The notes: generated by a model not told the origin, from the letters alone. A DNA stretch of 64,000 bases from UBA966 sp046350355 (GCA_046350355.1 JAXMAN010000001.1:496001-560000), one strand, 5' to 3'; shown: positions 41,109 through 50,143, counted from the stretch's first letter. Numbers and translations are program-made.

Positions 41109-43861
41109 GGCACTCCTGCACCCGGGCTGCACTGGGGACGAACCACCGGAACCGGGGCGGAACAGACCGAACTTGGGCCCGCGGGACCGCCAGAATCGCT
41201 CCGTGATTGCGCTCCCAGCGATTGCCGGGCCCCCCGGAGCATTGGACGATCGTGCATCGCCAGTTGAGGCTGCGGGGCCTCGGAACCGGCGACGTCCGCG
41301 GCCTCGGCCGCGAACCTGACTGGGCCTGCTGGCTGCTGTTCGCAGGCAGGCGCCGGGGAAATCCGGACGGCGGGCGCGGATGCGGGCCGTCCGGCCTCGG
41401 CGAAGGCCGAGGACCCGCCATGCGCCACGGGCTCCGGCGGCTGCGCCGCGAGCCACTGCGCCAGGCACGCCAGCGCCTCCTCCGCCGTCCGCTGCGCGAT
41501 CTCGCGCTGCGCCGCCTCCGCCCGGACATCGCCCATCTCCGACGAGACGATGCGTCCGATCACCGCCGCACGCGCCGCGTGCCGCCGCGCGAGCACGCCG
41601 ATGCTCGTGGCCGCCTCCAGGCGCACGCGCCACTGCGCCGCGTCGGGTGCGGGCGCCGTCGCCGCGATGCACCATCCCGGGATGAAGCGGTTGCCCACCA
41701 GCGGCAGCAGCCGCTCGCACTCCGCGCGCACCTGCCGCCCGACCGCGCGGGCGCGCGCCGTGTCCCATCCCGCATCCACGAGCGCCGCCGACGCGATCCC
41801 CGCGCCCGCGTCCGCGCATTGCAGCGCAAGCTGGCGCAGCCGCGCGCGCTCGGGCGGCTCCAGCCCGCGCCGGTGCGCCGCCGCGATCCACTCCCGCGCC
41901 AGGCGCGCCGCGGCGAGCTCCGCGCCATCCTCGGTCACCGCCTCCGCATCCACGCGCGCCGGTCCATGCGCGAGGAACTCCCGCAGCTCCGCCGCCAGCG
42001 CGGCGGGGGCCGATTCCTCCGCCGGCAGCGGCGGATCGGCTTGCGCGCACTCCATGCAGATCGCCGCCGCCAGCGGCGCGCGCACGCGCCCGTCGATCGC
42101 CGCAGAGGCCGCGACCACTGCCAGCGATTCCTCGAGCAGCCGCCGCACCGGCGCCGCCAGCGTCGCCGGATCGCAGGGGGCCGCGGAGCCCGGCGCCGCC
42201 GCCGCCGCGCCGACGCCGTCGAGCACGCGCGCGAGTTCCTCCTGCCGTGCCGCGCGCAGGCGCCGCCGCGCGGCCTCGAGCGCGGGCTCGCCCAGCGCCG
42301 CCAGCGCCGGCGCCCAGCGCGACGCCGCGACCATCGCCGCGATCGCGTGCGCTCCCTGCGACTGCGCGCGCGCCACCACGCCCTCGAGCGCCATCGCGCG
42401 CCAGGCGGCGGGGACCGCGTCCTCCTTCTGCCGCGCCTCCAGCTCCGCGAGCGCCTGCGCCAGCGTGGGCGAGTCGCCGCGCGCGACCGCCTCGTCGATG
42501 CGATCCGCGAGCGCGCGCCGCTGCGCCGTCGCCGCGACGAGCGCCGGCGCGCCCGGCGTGCGCTCCTCGCCCGCGATCGCGAAGCACTCGAACTCCGCCC
42601 ACGCGCGCGGGCGTGCGCCCTCGGTCACCACGATGCGCTCGGGCAGGTCGGCCTGCGCCATTCCCGCGGGCAGCTCGTCGCGCGACGGATCCGCCGGCCG
42701 GAAAGTCATCGCGATCCGCAGGCCCGACGGATGCTGCACGAGCGTCCGCTCAGGGCGATGCTCCTGACGTCCGAGCTCGCGCCCGTCGACCTCGGTCACG
42801 AGATCGAACCCCTGCGTCGCCCGGTGCACGAGCCGCAGCGGCTGCTGGTCGACCACCAGCGATCGCAGCCGCGCGCCCGCGAAGCACCACCGCTCGCGCC
42901 GCAGCAGGCGGCCATCGGCGGCTTCCACCTCGCGCACCACGCAGCGGATGGGCGGGGCGCCCGCGCCGCCGGCCCCGTCCGCGCCACCAGCATCGCCCGC
43001 GCCGCCCGCATCGCCCTCGCCACGCGCCGCGGCCGCCTCCACCTCCCGCACCCCCGCGTCCCCGGCCCGCACCGCGCGCAGCCCATCCAGCAGCGCGAAG
43101 AGCTCCGGCGGGTTCGCGAAGACCGGCGCCGCCGCGCCCCACGCCTCCGCATGCTCCGCGCCCCGGTCGTCCAGGAGCCGCGCCCCGTCGGGGTTCCACC
43201 ACAGGTCGAAGCCCTCGGGGCTCAGCGGAAAGTCGATCGCATCGCGAATCGTCGCCGGCTCGTGCCACCAGCAGCGCGCGTGGAGGCGCGGCCCGGACGC
43301 CTCCCAGCGCGCGCAGATCGTCCACTGCAGCAGCGGCGGCGCGTCCCCCTCCACCCACTGCTCCGAGGCCGTGCGCACGCGCGCGCTCACCACGCGCGCC
43401 TCCTGCGCCAGCGGCGCCCACGCCGCCAGCGCCGCCCGCACGCGCGCGGCGCCCGACGCCTCCGACCAGCGCACCCGCACCGGCGCGTCGCGGTACTCCA
43501 CGCGCAGCGCGTGGAAGAGGTCCGGCGCTTCGCCCGCAGGCGCGTGCGCCAGCAGCGCCGCGTCCCGCAGCAGGTGCAGCGGCAGCAGGGCGCACTCGAG
43601 CGTCGTCTTGCGCGCCAGCAGAGGCCCGTAGTCCTGCGCCCCCTCGAGCGCATCAAGCTGCGCGCGCAGCTTCTGCGCCTGCGCGAGCACAATTCGCTGC
43701 ATCGCCTCGCCGCGCTCGTCCGGCGGCAGCTCCTCCACCTCGGCCTGCGGCGCCGCCGCTGCGGGGCGCGCGCCGCCCACGCCGCCCGCCATCGCCATCA
43801 CGATCCCCGCCGCCGCGGCCACGCCGCGCGCCCATGCCATCGCCATCGCATTCGCATGCAT
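40616..43861 (-). CDS. Large exported protein of unknown function; frame runs antisense into its neighbour
   Basis: The frame from the ATG at 43861 stays open for 1081 codons to 40616. The first 800 or so residues look genuine: a signal peptide (GVAAAAGIVMAMAGGVGGA), mixed alpha/beta segments with regular codon bias, and helical Ala/Arg-rich regions up to QRTAEEALACLAQWLAAQ. Beyond about 41,440 the sequence loses that character, and from 41,108 to 40,616 it is simply the antisense of the propeller gene. A natural stop may have been lost, or the real end may lie upstream through a frameshift. The Shine-Dalgarno GGAGGG precedes the start. No family was recognised. Confidence 0.5.
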   Translation of the reverse strand: MHANAMAMAWARGVAAAAGIVMAMAGGVGGARPAAAAPQAEVEELPPDERGEAMQRIVLAQAQKLRAQLDALEGAQDYGPLLARKTTLECALLPLHLLRDAALLAHAPAGEAPDLFHALRVEYRDAPVRVRWSEASGAARVRAALAAWAPLAQEARVVSARVRTASEQWVEGDAPPLLQWTICARWEASGPRLHARCWWHEPATIRDAIDFPLSPEGFDLWWNPDGARLLDDRGAEHAEAWGAAAPVFANPPELFALLDGLRAVRAGDAGVREVEAAAARGEGDAGGAGDAGGADGAGGAGAPPIRCVVREVEAADGRLLRRERWCFAGARLRSLVVDQQPLRLVHRATQGFDLVTEVDGRELGRQEHRPERTLVQHPSGLRIAMTFRPADPSRDELPAGMAQADLPERIVVTEGARPRAWAEFECFAIAGEERTPGAPALVAATAQRRALADRIDEAVARGDSPTLAQALAELEARQKEDAVPAAWRAMALEGVVARAQSQGAHAIAAMVAASRWAPALAALGEPALEAARRRLRAARQEELARVLDGVGAAAAAPGSAAPCDPATLAAPVRRLLEESLAVVAASAAIDGRVRAPLAAAICMECAQADPPLPAEESAPAALAAELREFLAHGPARVDAEAVTEDGAELAAARLAREWIAAAHRRGLEPPERARLRQLALQCADAGAGIASAALVDAGWDTARARAVGRQVRAECERLLPLVGNRFIPGWCIAATAPAPDAAQWRVRLEAATSIGVLARRHAARAAVIGRIVSSEMGDVRAEAAQREIAQRTAEEALACLAQWLAAQPPEPVAHGGSSAFAEAGRPASAPAVRISPAPACEQQPAGPVRFAAEAADVAGSEAPQPQLAMHDRPMLRGARQSLGAQSRSDSGGPAGPSSVCSAPVPVVRPQCSPGAGVPYAPVTRRSSVTRPMGTHSATRMSPLASQMASCGCTNLPGMNLSRGAPRRLLGLPSQSCTTGALFLSTMVTTLSRSGTSMSSPRVFMSQGMRMPPVTKPRCLPSSVRYWMRRLPRSATASVGSFVKAVPRVSTSSPCGQETCPASLPGRATMRSHLPCGLKAWM

Positions 43862-43892
43862 CGTCGTCCCTCCGTGGTTGGTGTCCCGGGTC

Positions 43893-44840
43893 TCAGCGGA
43901 TCCAGAGCGAGACGATCGCCAGCGCCTCGACGCTCGCGGACCCGTTCCAGTCGACGGTCGCGCCGCCCGTGCAGACGACCATCCCGTTGGCGCGGCGCAC
44001 GATCGGCCGGTTGGTGTACGCGCAGTAGGTGCGGTCGGGGCGCACCGTGTAGCTGGCGCTCCCGCTCACCGCACCCGCGCCGGTGAGCTCCCACGCGACC
44101 TGCGTCGAGATCTTTCCATCGATGCCGACCGAGTCGTCATCCACGGTCGCCCCGAGCCGCCCCTCCGCCTTCACCGTGTGCGAGGCGCTCTTGTAGAAGA
44201 CCGTGCCGTTCACCGTCTTGTCCTCGAGCGTCGCGTTCGCGTCGCCGCGCGAGCTGCACGATCCCGCGAGCGATGCCGAGGCCGTCGCGCTGCATCCCGA
44301 CTGCGCCGAGCAGGTCAGCGTGATCTCCAGGATGCCGCCGCCGACCGCCGCGAGCTGGACATAGCGCGGGCAGGGGGGATTCGCCCCGAACCACTGCTCC
44401 TTCACCTGGGTCGTGTAGCCCGCGTTCGCCGCGCGCGTCATCGAGGCCGCGTGCCAGAAGGTGCTGTGCCCCGCCATCGAGATGCGCGCCTGCGCGCTCG
44501 TGCGGTCCGCGTACGCGCTGCGGTGCCAGCTCCAGATCGTGGAGTTGATGCGCTCCGCCGGCGCGCCCGCGCTCGTCGCGCGCTCGGGGCGCAGGATCAC
44601 CTCCTCGTTGCCGGGTCCCCAGAAGCCCGGGCCGCAGATGCACTCGCAGAAGAGCTGGAGCCCGCCGCCGTGCCCGGTGCCCGCGAACTGCTCGCAGAGC
44701 CGCTCGATGCCCTCGGGGCAGGGCTCGTCCGGGCTGCCGCCGCACGGCACGCTCGCCTGCGCCATCGCCGTCGACGCCGTCCATGCCATCGCCGCGAGCA
44801 CCGTCGCCACGGTCATCGTGCCCACCGTCGCCTGGATCAT
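43893..44840 (-). CDS. Secreted protein of unknown function
   Basis: The 315-residue protein has a signal peptide (TVATVLAAMAWTASTAMAQ). A Cys-containing region follows (CGGSPDEPCPEGIERLCEQF, FCECICGPGFWGPGNEE), then a beta-rich remainder with a repeated theme of charged and aromatic strands. Several Cys pairs suggest disulfides outside the cytoplasm. GTG 44852 is an alternative start; ATG 44840 is preferred for the Shine-Dalgarno AAAGGTGG about 9 nt upstream. It precedes the large unknown exported protein on the same strand, so they are probably an operon. Confidence 0.7.
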   Translation of the reverse strand: MIQATVGTMTVATVLAAMAWTASTAMAQASVPCGGSPDEPCPEGIERLCEQFAGTGHGGGLQLFCECICGPGFWGPGNEEVILRPERATSAGAPAERINSTIWSWHRSAYADRTSAQARISMAGHSTFWHAASMTRAANAGYTTQVKEQWFGANPPCPRYVQLAAVGGGILEITLTCSAQSGCSATASASLAGSCSSRGDANATLEDKTVNGTVFYKSASHTVKAEGRLGATVDDDSVGIDGKISTQVAWELTGAGAVSGSASYTVRPDRTYCAYTNRPIVRRANGMVVCTGGATVDWNGSASVEALAIVSLWIR

Positions 44841-44974
44841 CGCTGGTACCACCTTTCCGCCCTGTGGCCCCTCGCGCTCGGCCGGCGTGGCCGCCGAAGC
44901 GGCCGGCGCGCACAGTAGTCACGCGCGCGCCGCTCCCCGCCGAAGGCCGCTCTTTTTCGCGCGCGTCCGCGGCG

Positions 44975-44980
44975 TACGAT
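44975..44980 (+). promoter_or_regulatory. Promoter -10 box of the tRNA-Arg gene
   Basis: TACGAT lies 9 nt before the first base of the mature tRNA. A T-rich -35-like CTTTTT run ends about 17 nt upstream. Since the tRNA end is known from its structure, this box supports reading the same hexamer at protein genes as a -10 element. Confidence 0.6.
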
Positions 44981-44989
44981 TCCTCGCAG

Positions 44990-45064
44990 ACCCCGGTAGC
45001 TCAGCTGGATCAGAGCAGCCGCCTTCTAAGCGGCAGGTCGCAGGTTCGAGTCCTGCCCGGGGTG
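44990..45064 (+). tRNA. tRNA-Arg (anticodon UCU)
   Basis: All arms fold cleanly. The acceptor stem is ACCCCGG/CCGGGGT, the D arm GCTC...GAGC, the anticodon stem GCCGC/GCGGC with loop CTTCTAA (anticodon TCT), the variable loop AGGTC, and the T arm GCAGG/CCTGC with TTCGAGT. The discriminator base is G and no CCA is encoded. It reads AGA codons, which are rare in this GC-rich DNA. The stop of a convergent gene lies 1 nt after it. Confidence 0.97.
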
Positions 45065-45065
45065 T

Positions 45066-45896
45066 TCAACGCGCGTCGGCGCCCGCACCATCCGGGGGCG
45101 CGCCCGCGCCCGCGTCGCCCCCCACCACCCGCGGAAACCGCGCCTGCGTCAGCGCGACCGCGATGTTGCGCAGCAGCCGCTGGCGCCGCACCGGCGGGCT
45201 CGCGTGGCGCGGCGCCGGCACCACCACGCGCAGCGGCAGCGTCCCCAGCGACAGCGCATGCCCCACGCCGCGGCGCAGCACCGCGCCCGAGCACTCCGCG
45301 AGCCCCCAGCCCGGCGGCACCTCGCGCGCGCGCACGACGCCCGCGGCCGCCAGCAGCCACAGCTCGTCCGCCAGCCGCCAGCGCGCCACCAGGTCGAACT
45401 TCGTCTGCCCGTGCAGCCGCAGCTCCAGCTTCGCGAGCTGCCGCAGCACGCGCCGGTAGGGCAGCAGCCGGCTGCGCGCGTAGTCGAAGCCGCCCATCTC
45501 CTCGAAGAGCGCCTCGCGCCCCTCGCGCAGGTGCGGCTCGTGCACCGGAATCAGCTCGCGCTCGATCGCGGCCTTGCGCTCCAGCAGCCGCTCGCGCTCG
45601 GCCAGCAGCGCCTCCACCTGCAGGTCGTCGCGCAGGAAGTCCGCGCGCGACGCCTTGCACTCCACGATCACCGTCCGCGGCGCGCGCACCGCCGCCCCCG
45701 CGCGCTCCGCGTCGAAGATGCTCGCGTGCGCCGCCGGATCCGCCCCCGCGACGAAGTCGTGCTCCGCGTATCCCGCCGCGTCGACGCGAAAGCGCGCCAC
45801 GGGGCAGGGGACCTCGTGCGCGACCGCGCGGCAGCCCATCGAGAGCAGCCACGCGGTCGCCAGTTCCTTCAGGCCGAGATGCTCGCGAGTCTCCAT
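45066..45896 (-). CDS. PD-(D/E)XK nuclease-fold protein of unknown function
   Basis: The 276-residue protein carries a restriction-endonuclease-like core: RFRVDAAGYAE with the acidic residue, then VIVECKASRADF, matching the E-x-K part of the motif (about residues 38-88). A charged helical region follows (LLERKAAIERELIPVHEPHL), then a basic C-terminal domain (WRLADELWLLAAAGVV). It resembles MmcB-like and other DNA-repair or defence nucleases, but the family was not identified. Its stop lies against the tRNA-Arg gene. It is the last gene after nuoC on this strand. Confidence 0.65.
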   Translation of the reverse strand: METREHLGLKELATAWLLSMGCRAVAHEVPCPVARFRVDAAGYAEHDFVAGADPAAHASIFDAERAGAAVRAPRTVIVECKASRADFLRDDLQVEALLAERERLLERKAAIERELIPVHEPHLREGREALFEEMGGFDYARSRLLPYRRVLRQLAKLELRLHGQTKFDLVARWRLADELWLLAAAGVVRAREVPPGWGLAECSGAVLRRGVGHALSLGTLPLRVVVPAPRHASPPVRRQRLLRNIAVALTQARFPRVVGGDAGAGAPPDGAGADAR

Positions 45897-45921
45897 CGCG
45901 CCCTCGCCGCGGCGCGTGCCA

Positions 45922-46467
45922 TCACGCCGAATCGCGCGCCATCACGCGGTGCTGCTCGCGCTCGCCGCGTCCGCGCAGCGGGTAGTCCTTGCGCAGCGGG
46001 TGGCCGGGGAAGTCCTTCCACAGCAGGATGCGCCGCAGGTCCGGGTGGCCCTTGAATCGGATCCCGAACATGTCGAAGACCTCGCGCTCGAGCCACTCCG
46101 CGCCGGGCCAGATGTCCGTGACGGTGTCGACGACCAGCTCCGGGTCGGGCTCGATGCCGCTCGTGTCGACCGAGGGGTCGAGGTAGACCTTCAGGCGCAG
46201 GCGCTGCTCCTTCGGGTAGCTGGCGAGCTGCCAGAGGACCGCGAAGCGCCCCGGCTGGCGCGCGGGGTAGTTCAGGTAGTCCACCGCCGTGACGTCGGTG
46301 AGCATGTCGTAGGCGCACTGCGGATCGTCGCGCAGCACGCGGCAGACGTCCTTCAGCCGCTCGCGCGGGACCACGACCGTCGTCTGGCCGCGGAACTCGC
46401 TGGCGAGGAACTTCACGTCGGGAAAGGACGCCTTGAGCACCGGCAGCGTCGGGTGGTCGAGCTTCAT
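45922..46467 (-). CDS. nuoC: NADH-quinone oxidoreductase subunit C
   Basis: NuoC is a 30-kDa peripheral-arm subunit of complex I. The 181-residue protein shows CAYDMLTDVTAVDYLNYP, VYLDPSVDTSGIEPD, and the signature WLEREVFDMFGIRFKGHPDLRRILL followed by DFPGHPLRKDYPL (split here; the first block continues into the second). No other nuo gene is in the window, so complex I genes must lie elsewhere. It has its own near-leaderless promoter 36 nt after purH. Confidence 0.93.
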   Translation of the reverse strand: MKLDHPTLPVLKASFPDVKFLASEFRGQTTVVVPRERLKDVCRVLRDDPQCAYDMLTDVTAVDYLNYPARQPGRFAVLWQLASYPKEQRLRLKVYLDPSVDTSGIEPDPELVVDTVTDIWPGAEWLEREVFDMFGIRFKGHPDLRRILLWKDFPGHPLRKDYPLRGRGEREQHRVMARDSA

Positions 46468-46476
46468 GGGTGGCAA

Positions 46477-46482
46477 AGTGTA
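46477..46482 (-). promoter_or_regulatory. Putative -10 box of nuoC
   Basis: TACACT on the minus strand lies 9 nt before the ATG at 46467. It gives nuoC a promoter separate from purH. Confidence 0.45.
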
Positions 46483-46502
46483 GTCCGGCGGCGCGGGCCG
46501 GC

Positions 46503-48182
46503 TCAGTGGCGGAAGTGGCGCGAGCCCGTGAGCAGACAGGTGATGCCGCGCGCCTGGCAGAGGTCGAAGGTCTCCTGGTCGCGCTTGCTGCCGCCCGGGT
46601 GGACGATGCAGCGCACGCCCGCCTCCGCCAGCAGCGTCGGGCCGTCGGCGAAGGGGAAGAAGGCGTCGCTCGCGGCGACCGGACGCGCGCCCGCGGGCAG
46701 CGCCGCCAGCGCGGCGCGCGACTTCTCGATCGCGTTGCGGCAGCTCGCGACACGGTCCATCTGGCCCGCGCCCGCGCCCATCAGCGCGCCGCGCGCACCG
46801 ATGCAGACCGCGTTGGACTTGAGGTGCTTGGCGATCACGAAGAGCATCGCCGCGTCCGCGAGCATCGCCGCGTCCGGCGCGGGGCCGGCGGCGTGCGTGA
46901 AGGACTCGCCGCGGATCGGATGCGTGTCGCGCTCCTGCGCGAGCAGTCCGCCCGGCACCGAGCGCAGCGCGACGGAGCCCGCCGGCGCGCGCATCGCGCC
47001 GACCGCCAGCACGCGCGCGTTCTTCCAGCGCGCCTGCAGCAGCTCCAGCGCGCGCGGCGCGTACTCCGGGGCGACGACCACCTCCAGGAAGCGCTCGCCC
47101 GCGACCAGCGCCTGCGCGGTCGCCTCGTCCATCGGCGCGCTGCACGCGACGATGCCGCCGAAGGCCGCGAGCGGATCGCCCGCCCACGCGCGCTCGAAGG
47201 CCTCGACCGCGCTCGCCGCGACGGCCGCACCGCAGGGATTCGTGTGCTTGATGACCGCGCACGCGGGGCCGCGGCCCAGCGCATGCAGGTCCTGCACCAG
47301 CTCGAGCGCGGCGGCCGCGTCCAGGATGTTGTTGTACGAGAGCGGCTTGCCGTGCAGCAGGCGCGCGCCCACGACGCTGGGCTCGCCCGTCGGCGCCGTC
47401 GCGTAGACCGCGCCGCGCTGGTGCGGGTTCTCGCCGTAGCGCAGCTCCTCGACGAGCGTCGCGCGCAGCGTCAGCTCGCGCGGGAAGGCCGCGCCCGCGC
47501 CGGTGCCCCCGCCCGCATCGCCCGCCGCGCCCGCGCCGCCCCGCGCCATGAACGCCGCGATCGCCGCGTCGTACGCCGCCGTGCGCGCGAAGACCGCCGC
47601 CGCCAGCTCGCGCCGCAGCGCCAGGGTCGTCGCGCCGCCGTTGGCCGCGAGCTGCTCCAGCACCGCGCCGTACTGCTGCGGGCTCGTCACCACCGCGACG
47701 CTCTCGAAGTTCTTCGCCGCGCTGCGCAGCATCGACGGGCCGCCGATGTCGATCTGCTCGACCGCCTCGTGCTCCGCGACGCCCTCGCGCGCGACCGTCT
47801 GCTCGAAGGGGTAGAGGTTCACGCAGACCAGGTCGATCGGCTCGATCCCGTGCGCCTGCATCGCGGCGACATGCTCGGGATTGCCGCGCACGCCCAGGAG
47901 CGCGCCGTGCACCTTGGGGTGCAGCGTCTTCACCCGGCCGTCCATCATTTCCGGGAAGCCCGTGAGGTCCTCGATCGGGCGCGTGCGCACGCCGGCGCGC
48001 TGCAGCGCCGCGGCGGTCCCGCCCGTGGAGACGATCTCGACGCCCAGCGCGGCCAGCGCCTGCGCGAACTCGACGAGACCCGCCTTGTCGCTCACGGAGA
48101 CGAGCGCGCGGCGGATGCGGACCAGGTCGGACACGGAGGCCTCGGTGCGCGGCTGCGGGCGCGCGTGCGTCGCGGCGGACAT
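46503..48182 (-). CDS. purH: Bifunctional AICAR transformylase / IMP cyclohydrolase
   Basis: PurH performs the last two steps of IMP synthesis. The 559-residue protein begins with the cyclohydrolase domain (RRALVSVSDKAGLVEFAQAL, VEIVSTGGTA, FPEMMDGRVKTLHPKVHG). It continues with the transformylase domain containing KPLSYNNILDAAAALELV, the active-site KHTNPCG and RSVPGGLLAQERD, and ends near SDAFFPFADGP and HPGGSKRDQET. An Ala/Gly-rich insertion lies near residues 215-240. The ATG overlaps the preceding stop as TGATG, coupling it to the propeller gene. Together with purE and purK it shows that the purine pathway is scattered. Confidence 0.97.
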   Translation of the reverse strand: MSAATHARPQPRTEASVSDLVRIRRALVSVSDKAGLVEFAQALAALGVEIVSTGGTAAALQRAGVRTRPIEDLTGFPEMMDGRVKTLHPKVHGALLGVRGNPEHVAAMQAHGIEPIDLVCVNLYPFEQTVAREGVAEHEAVEQIDIGGPSMLRSAAKNFESVAVVTSPQQYGAVLEQLAANGGATTLALRRELAAAVFARTAAYDAAIAAFMARGGAGAAGDAGGGTGAGAAFPRELTLRATLVEELRYGENPHQRGAVYATAPTGEPSVVGARLLHGKPLSYNNILDAAAALELVQDLHALGRGPACAVIKHTNPCGAAVAASAVEAFERAWAGDPLAAFGGIVACSAPMDEATAQALVAGERFLEVVVAPEYAPRALELLQARWKNARVLAVGAMRAPAGSVALRSVPGGLLAQERDTHPIRGESFTHAAGPAPDAAMLADAAMLFVIAKHLKSNAVCIGARGALMGAGAGQMDRVASCRNAIEKSRAALAALPAGARPVAASDAFFPFADGPTLLAEAGVRCIVHPGGSKRDQETFDLCQARGITCLLTGSRHFRH

Positions 48183-49573
48183 CAGCGCGGCCGCGGGTTG
48201 AGCGTCTGGGTCGCGGGGATCGCCTGCGCGCCGCCTGCGGCGGGCGCCGCGGGCGCGTCCGTGGCGGCGGGGGCGCCCTTGAGCGCCGGGGCGCCGAGGC
48301 CACCCTTGCCGCGGCCGGCGGGGGCCGCCGCGGTGGTCTCCTCGGTCATCGTCGGACGCGCGAGCGGCTCGACGCGCTGCACGCGGCCATCCTCGGAGGC
48401 GAGGTAGAGGTCGCCGTTGATCTTCGGGGCCACCACGATGGAGGCGACCTGCGGCAGCGCGCGCTGCTCGACGATGCGGCCCGTGCCGGCGTCGACCTGC
48501 GTGAAGGTGCGCGACGCCTTGTCCCAGGCGATGAGGTTGCTGCCCATGCGGCCGATCACATCGCCGGCGGCCTTGCTCTTCCAGCGGACCTCGCCGTCGG
48601 GCTTCTCCTGCGGGTGCGGGTTGAAGCTGACGAGGCCCTGCTCGGGGATCTGCAGGTAGAGGCCGTCGCCCAGGCGCACGGGGTCGTTCACCAGCGGGGA
48701 CTGCGTGAAGTACTGCCAGAGGACGCGGCCGCGCTGCAGGTCGAAGGCCCACAGGCTCTGGTCGCGGCTGGCGACGAAGGCGGCGCGCTCGTCGGCGGCG
48801 ATGGTCGCCTCGACGCCCGCGGCCAGCTTGCGCTGCCAGATCACGCCGGCGCTGCCCGCGTCGAGCGCGAAGACGACGCCCTTGCTGCTGCCCGCGAGCG
48901 CGACGTCGCCGGTGACGGTGACGCGCGCGTTCACGAGTCCGCCGATGGTCGTCGCGCGCCAGTTGTAGCCGGTCGCGTACTGGTACCAGGCGACCAGGCC
49001 GGTGCGCGTGCCCGAGATCATGTACGGGCCGTAGACCGCCGGCGCGGTGCTCGGAAGCTGCGCAAAGCTGGTGCGGCGCTGCAGCGCGCCGTTGGCGCCG
49101 TCGAGCGTCACGCAGTTGATCTCCGTGACGACGTAGACGGTGTCGGACTTGCCCTGCGGCAGGTGGTCGATGGAGACCATGCGCTCGAGGCCCTGGTAGG
49201 TCGAGCTGCGCCAGACGACCTCGCCGCTGTCGCGGCGCACGCGGACGACGCTGCCGGCGCTGTCGCCGAACCAGACGCTGTCGTCGCCGGGGGTCGCGAC
49301 CTGCATGGTCGCGTCCTTGGTCGCCAGCGGATCCGTCTGCCAGACGATGCGGTAGCCGAGCGCGTCGGCGGCGGTCGGACCCATGACGTACTTCTCGTCG
49401 AGGATCTCGCGCGCGCTCTTCTGCGGCGCGGCGGGCGCGGCCGGCGCGGCGGCCGGCGGGGTCGCGGCCACGGCCCAGGCGCCGCAGACGGCGACGCCCA
49501 GCAGGGCGGCGGCGACGCTGGCACCGGTGCGGGTGGCGAGCTGGCGCGGCGCGGCGGTCGGCTGGTCGGTCAT
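48182..49573 (-). CDS. Membrane-anchored or exported PQQ-like beta-propeller protein
   Basis: The 463-residue product has an N-terminal hydrophobic segment (TGASVAAALLGVAVCGAWAV), then repeats typical of PQQ/BamB-like propellers: DDSVWFGDSAGSVVRVRRDSG, GEVVWRSS, KGVVFALDAGSAGVIWQR, QSLWAFDLQRGRVLWQY, and SEDGRVQRVEP. A disordered Ala/Pro/Gly tail ends it. It may be a scaffold or a BamB-like protein, but this is not certain. The start at 49573 is weakly supported, with a TATACT box about 70 nt upstream at 49644-49649. Its stop overlaps the purH start. Confidence 0.75.
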   Translation of the reverse strand: MTDQPTAAPRQLATRTGASVAAALLGVAVCGAWAVAATPPAAAPAAPAAPQKSAREILDEKYVMGPTAADALGYRIVWQTDPLATKDATMQVATPGDDSVWFGDSAGSVVRVRRDSGEVVWRSSTYQGLERMVSIDHLPQGKSDTVYVVTEINCVTLDGANGALQRRTSFAQLPSTAPAVYGPYMISGTRTGLVAWYQYATGYNWRATTIGGLVNARVTVTGDVALAGSSKGVVFALDAGSAGVIWQRKLAAGVEATIAADERAAFVASRDQSLWAFDLQRGRVLWQYFTQSPLVNDPVRLGDGLYLQIPEQGLVSFNPHPQEKPDGEVRWKSKAAGDVIGRMGSNLIAWDKASRTFTQVDAGTGRIVEQRALPQVASIVVAPKINGDLYLASEDGRVQRVEPLARPTMTEETTAAAPAGRGKGGLGAPALKGAPAATDAPAAPAAGGAQAIPATQTLNPRPR

Positions 49574-50143
49574 CTCGTCGTCGTCTCCGGTTGGGCAGGT
49601 AGGTGCGTCGCGGTGGCGCGGCGCGGATCGCGGGAAGGGGCCAAGTATACGAATTGCACCGGTGGCGCCGCGATCCGCGCGACGGTCACCGCCCATCCCC
49701 GACTTCGGACAGGTTGGATTCGCAGGGGAGCGCGCCGCGGCTCGCGACACATGCTCCAAAAGTGGCGCGGCCGCGCCCTTTTCTTGGTCGCGGCCGGCCT
49801 CCCTTTCCCTCAATCGTGCCTTCTCGTGCGGTTGTCGGTGATCACCGGGGTGATCAGGACACCGAGAGTTCCCTTTTCCCTGCGTCCCTCAAACTGCAGT
49901 TGAGTCGAGCCCTTTCTCTCTCCTCAACCCAAACCTCGAAACCACGCGAAGCGGGCACTCGCCTCTTTTCCGGCTCCCTTTCTTCCGAAGAAGAGGCTGG
50001 AGGGAAGTATGCCCCGGCCAGAATCCGGTGCAAGGGGTGGCAGCGGTTTTTTCGGCAAAATGGGGGGCACGGCGGCCGTCCGGTAAGGACCCCCGCCGCA
50101 GCGCGCCATCGGCGTTGTCGGCGCCTCCACCTAGACTTGCGGC
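49574..50143. other. Intergenic region with several hairpins and a putative promoter
   Basis: No convincing gene is present in these 570 nt. Visible elements are TATACT on the minus strand (49644-49649), a GGCCGCG/CGCGGCC hairpin (49769-49795), a TGATCACC/GGTGATCA hairpin with outer TCGGTG/CACCGA pairing (49835-49865), and TTCTT/AAGAA (49979-49991). Composition is less GC-rich, with CCCTTTTCC-type pyrimidine runs. It ends with TAGACT, the putative box for the next gene. Confidence 0.45.
50132..50137 (+). promoter_or_regulatory. Putative -10 box of the DUF1570 gene
   Basis: TAGACT lies 6 nt before the GTG at 50144. Confidence 0.45.
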
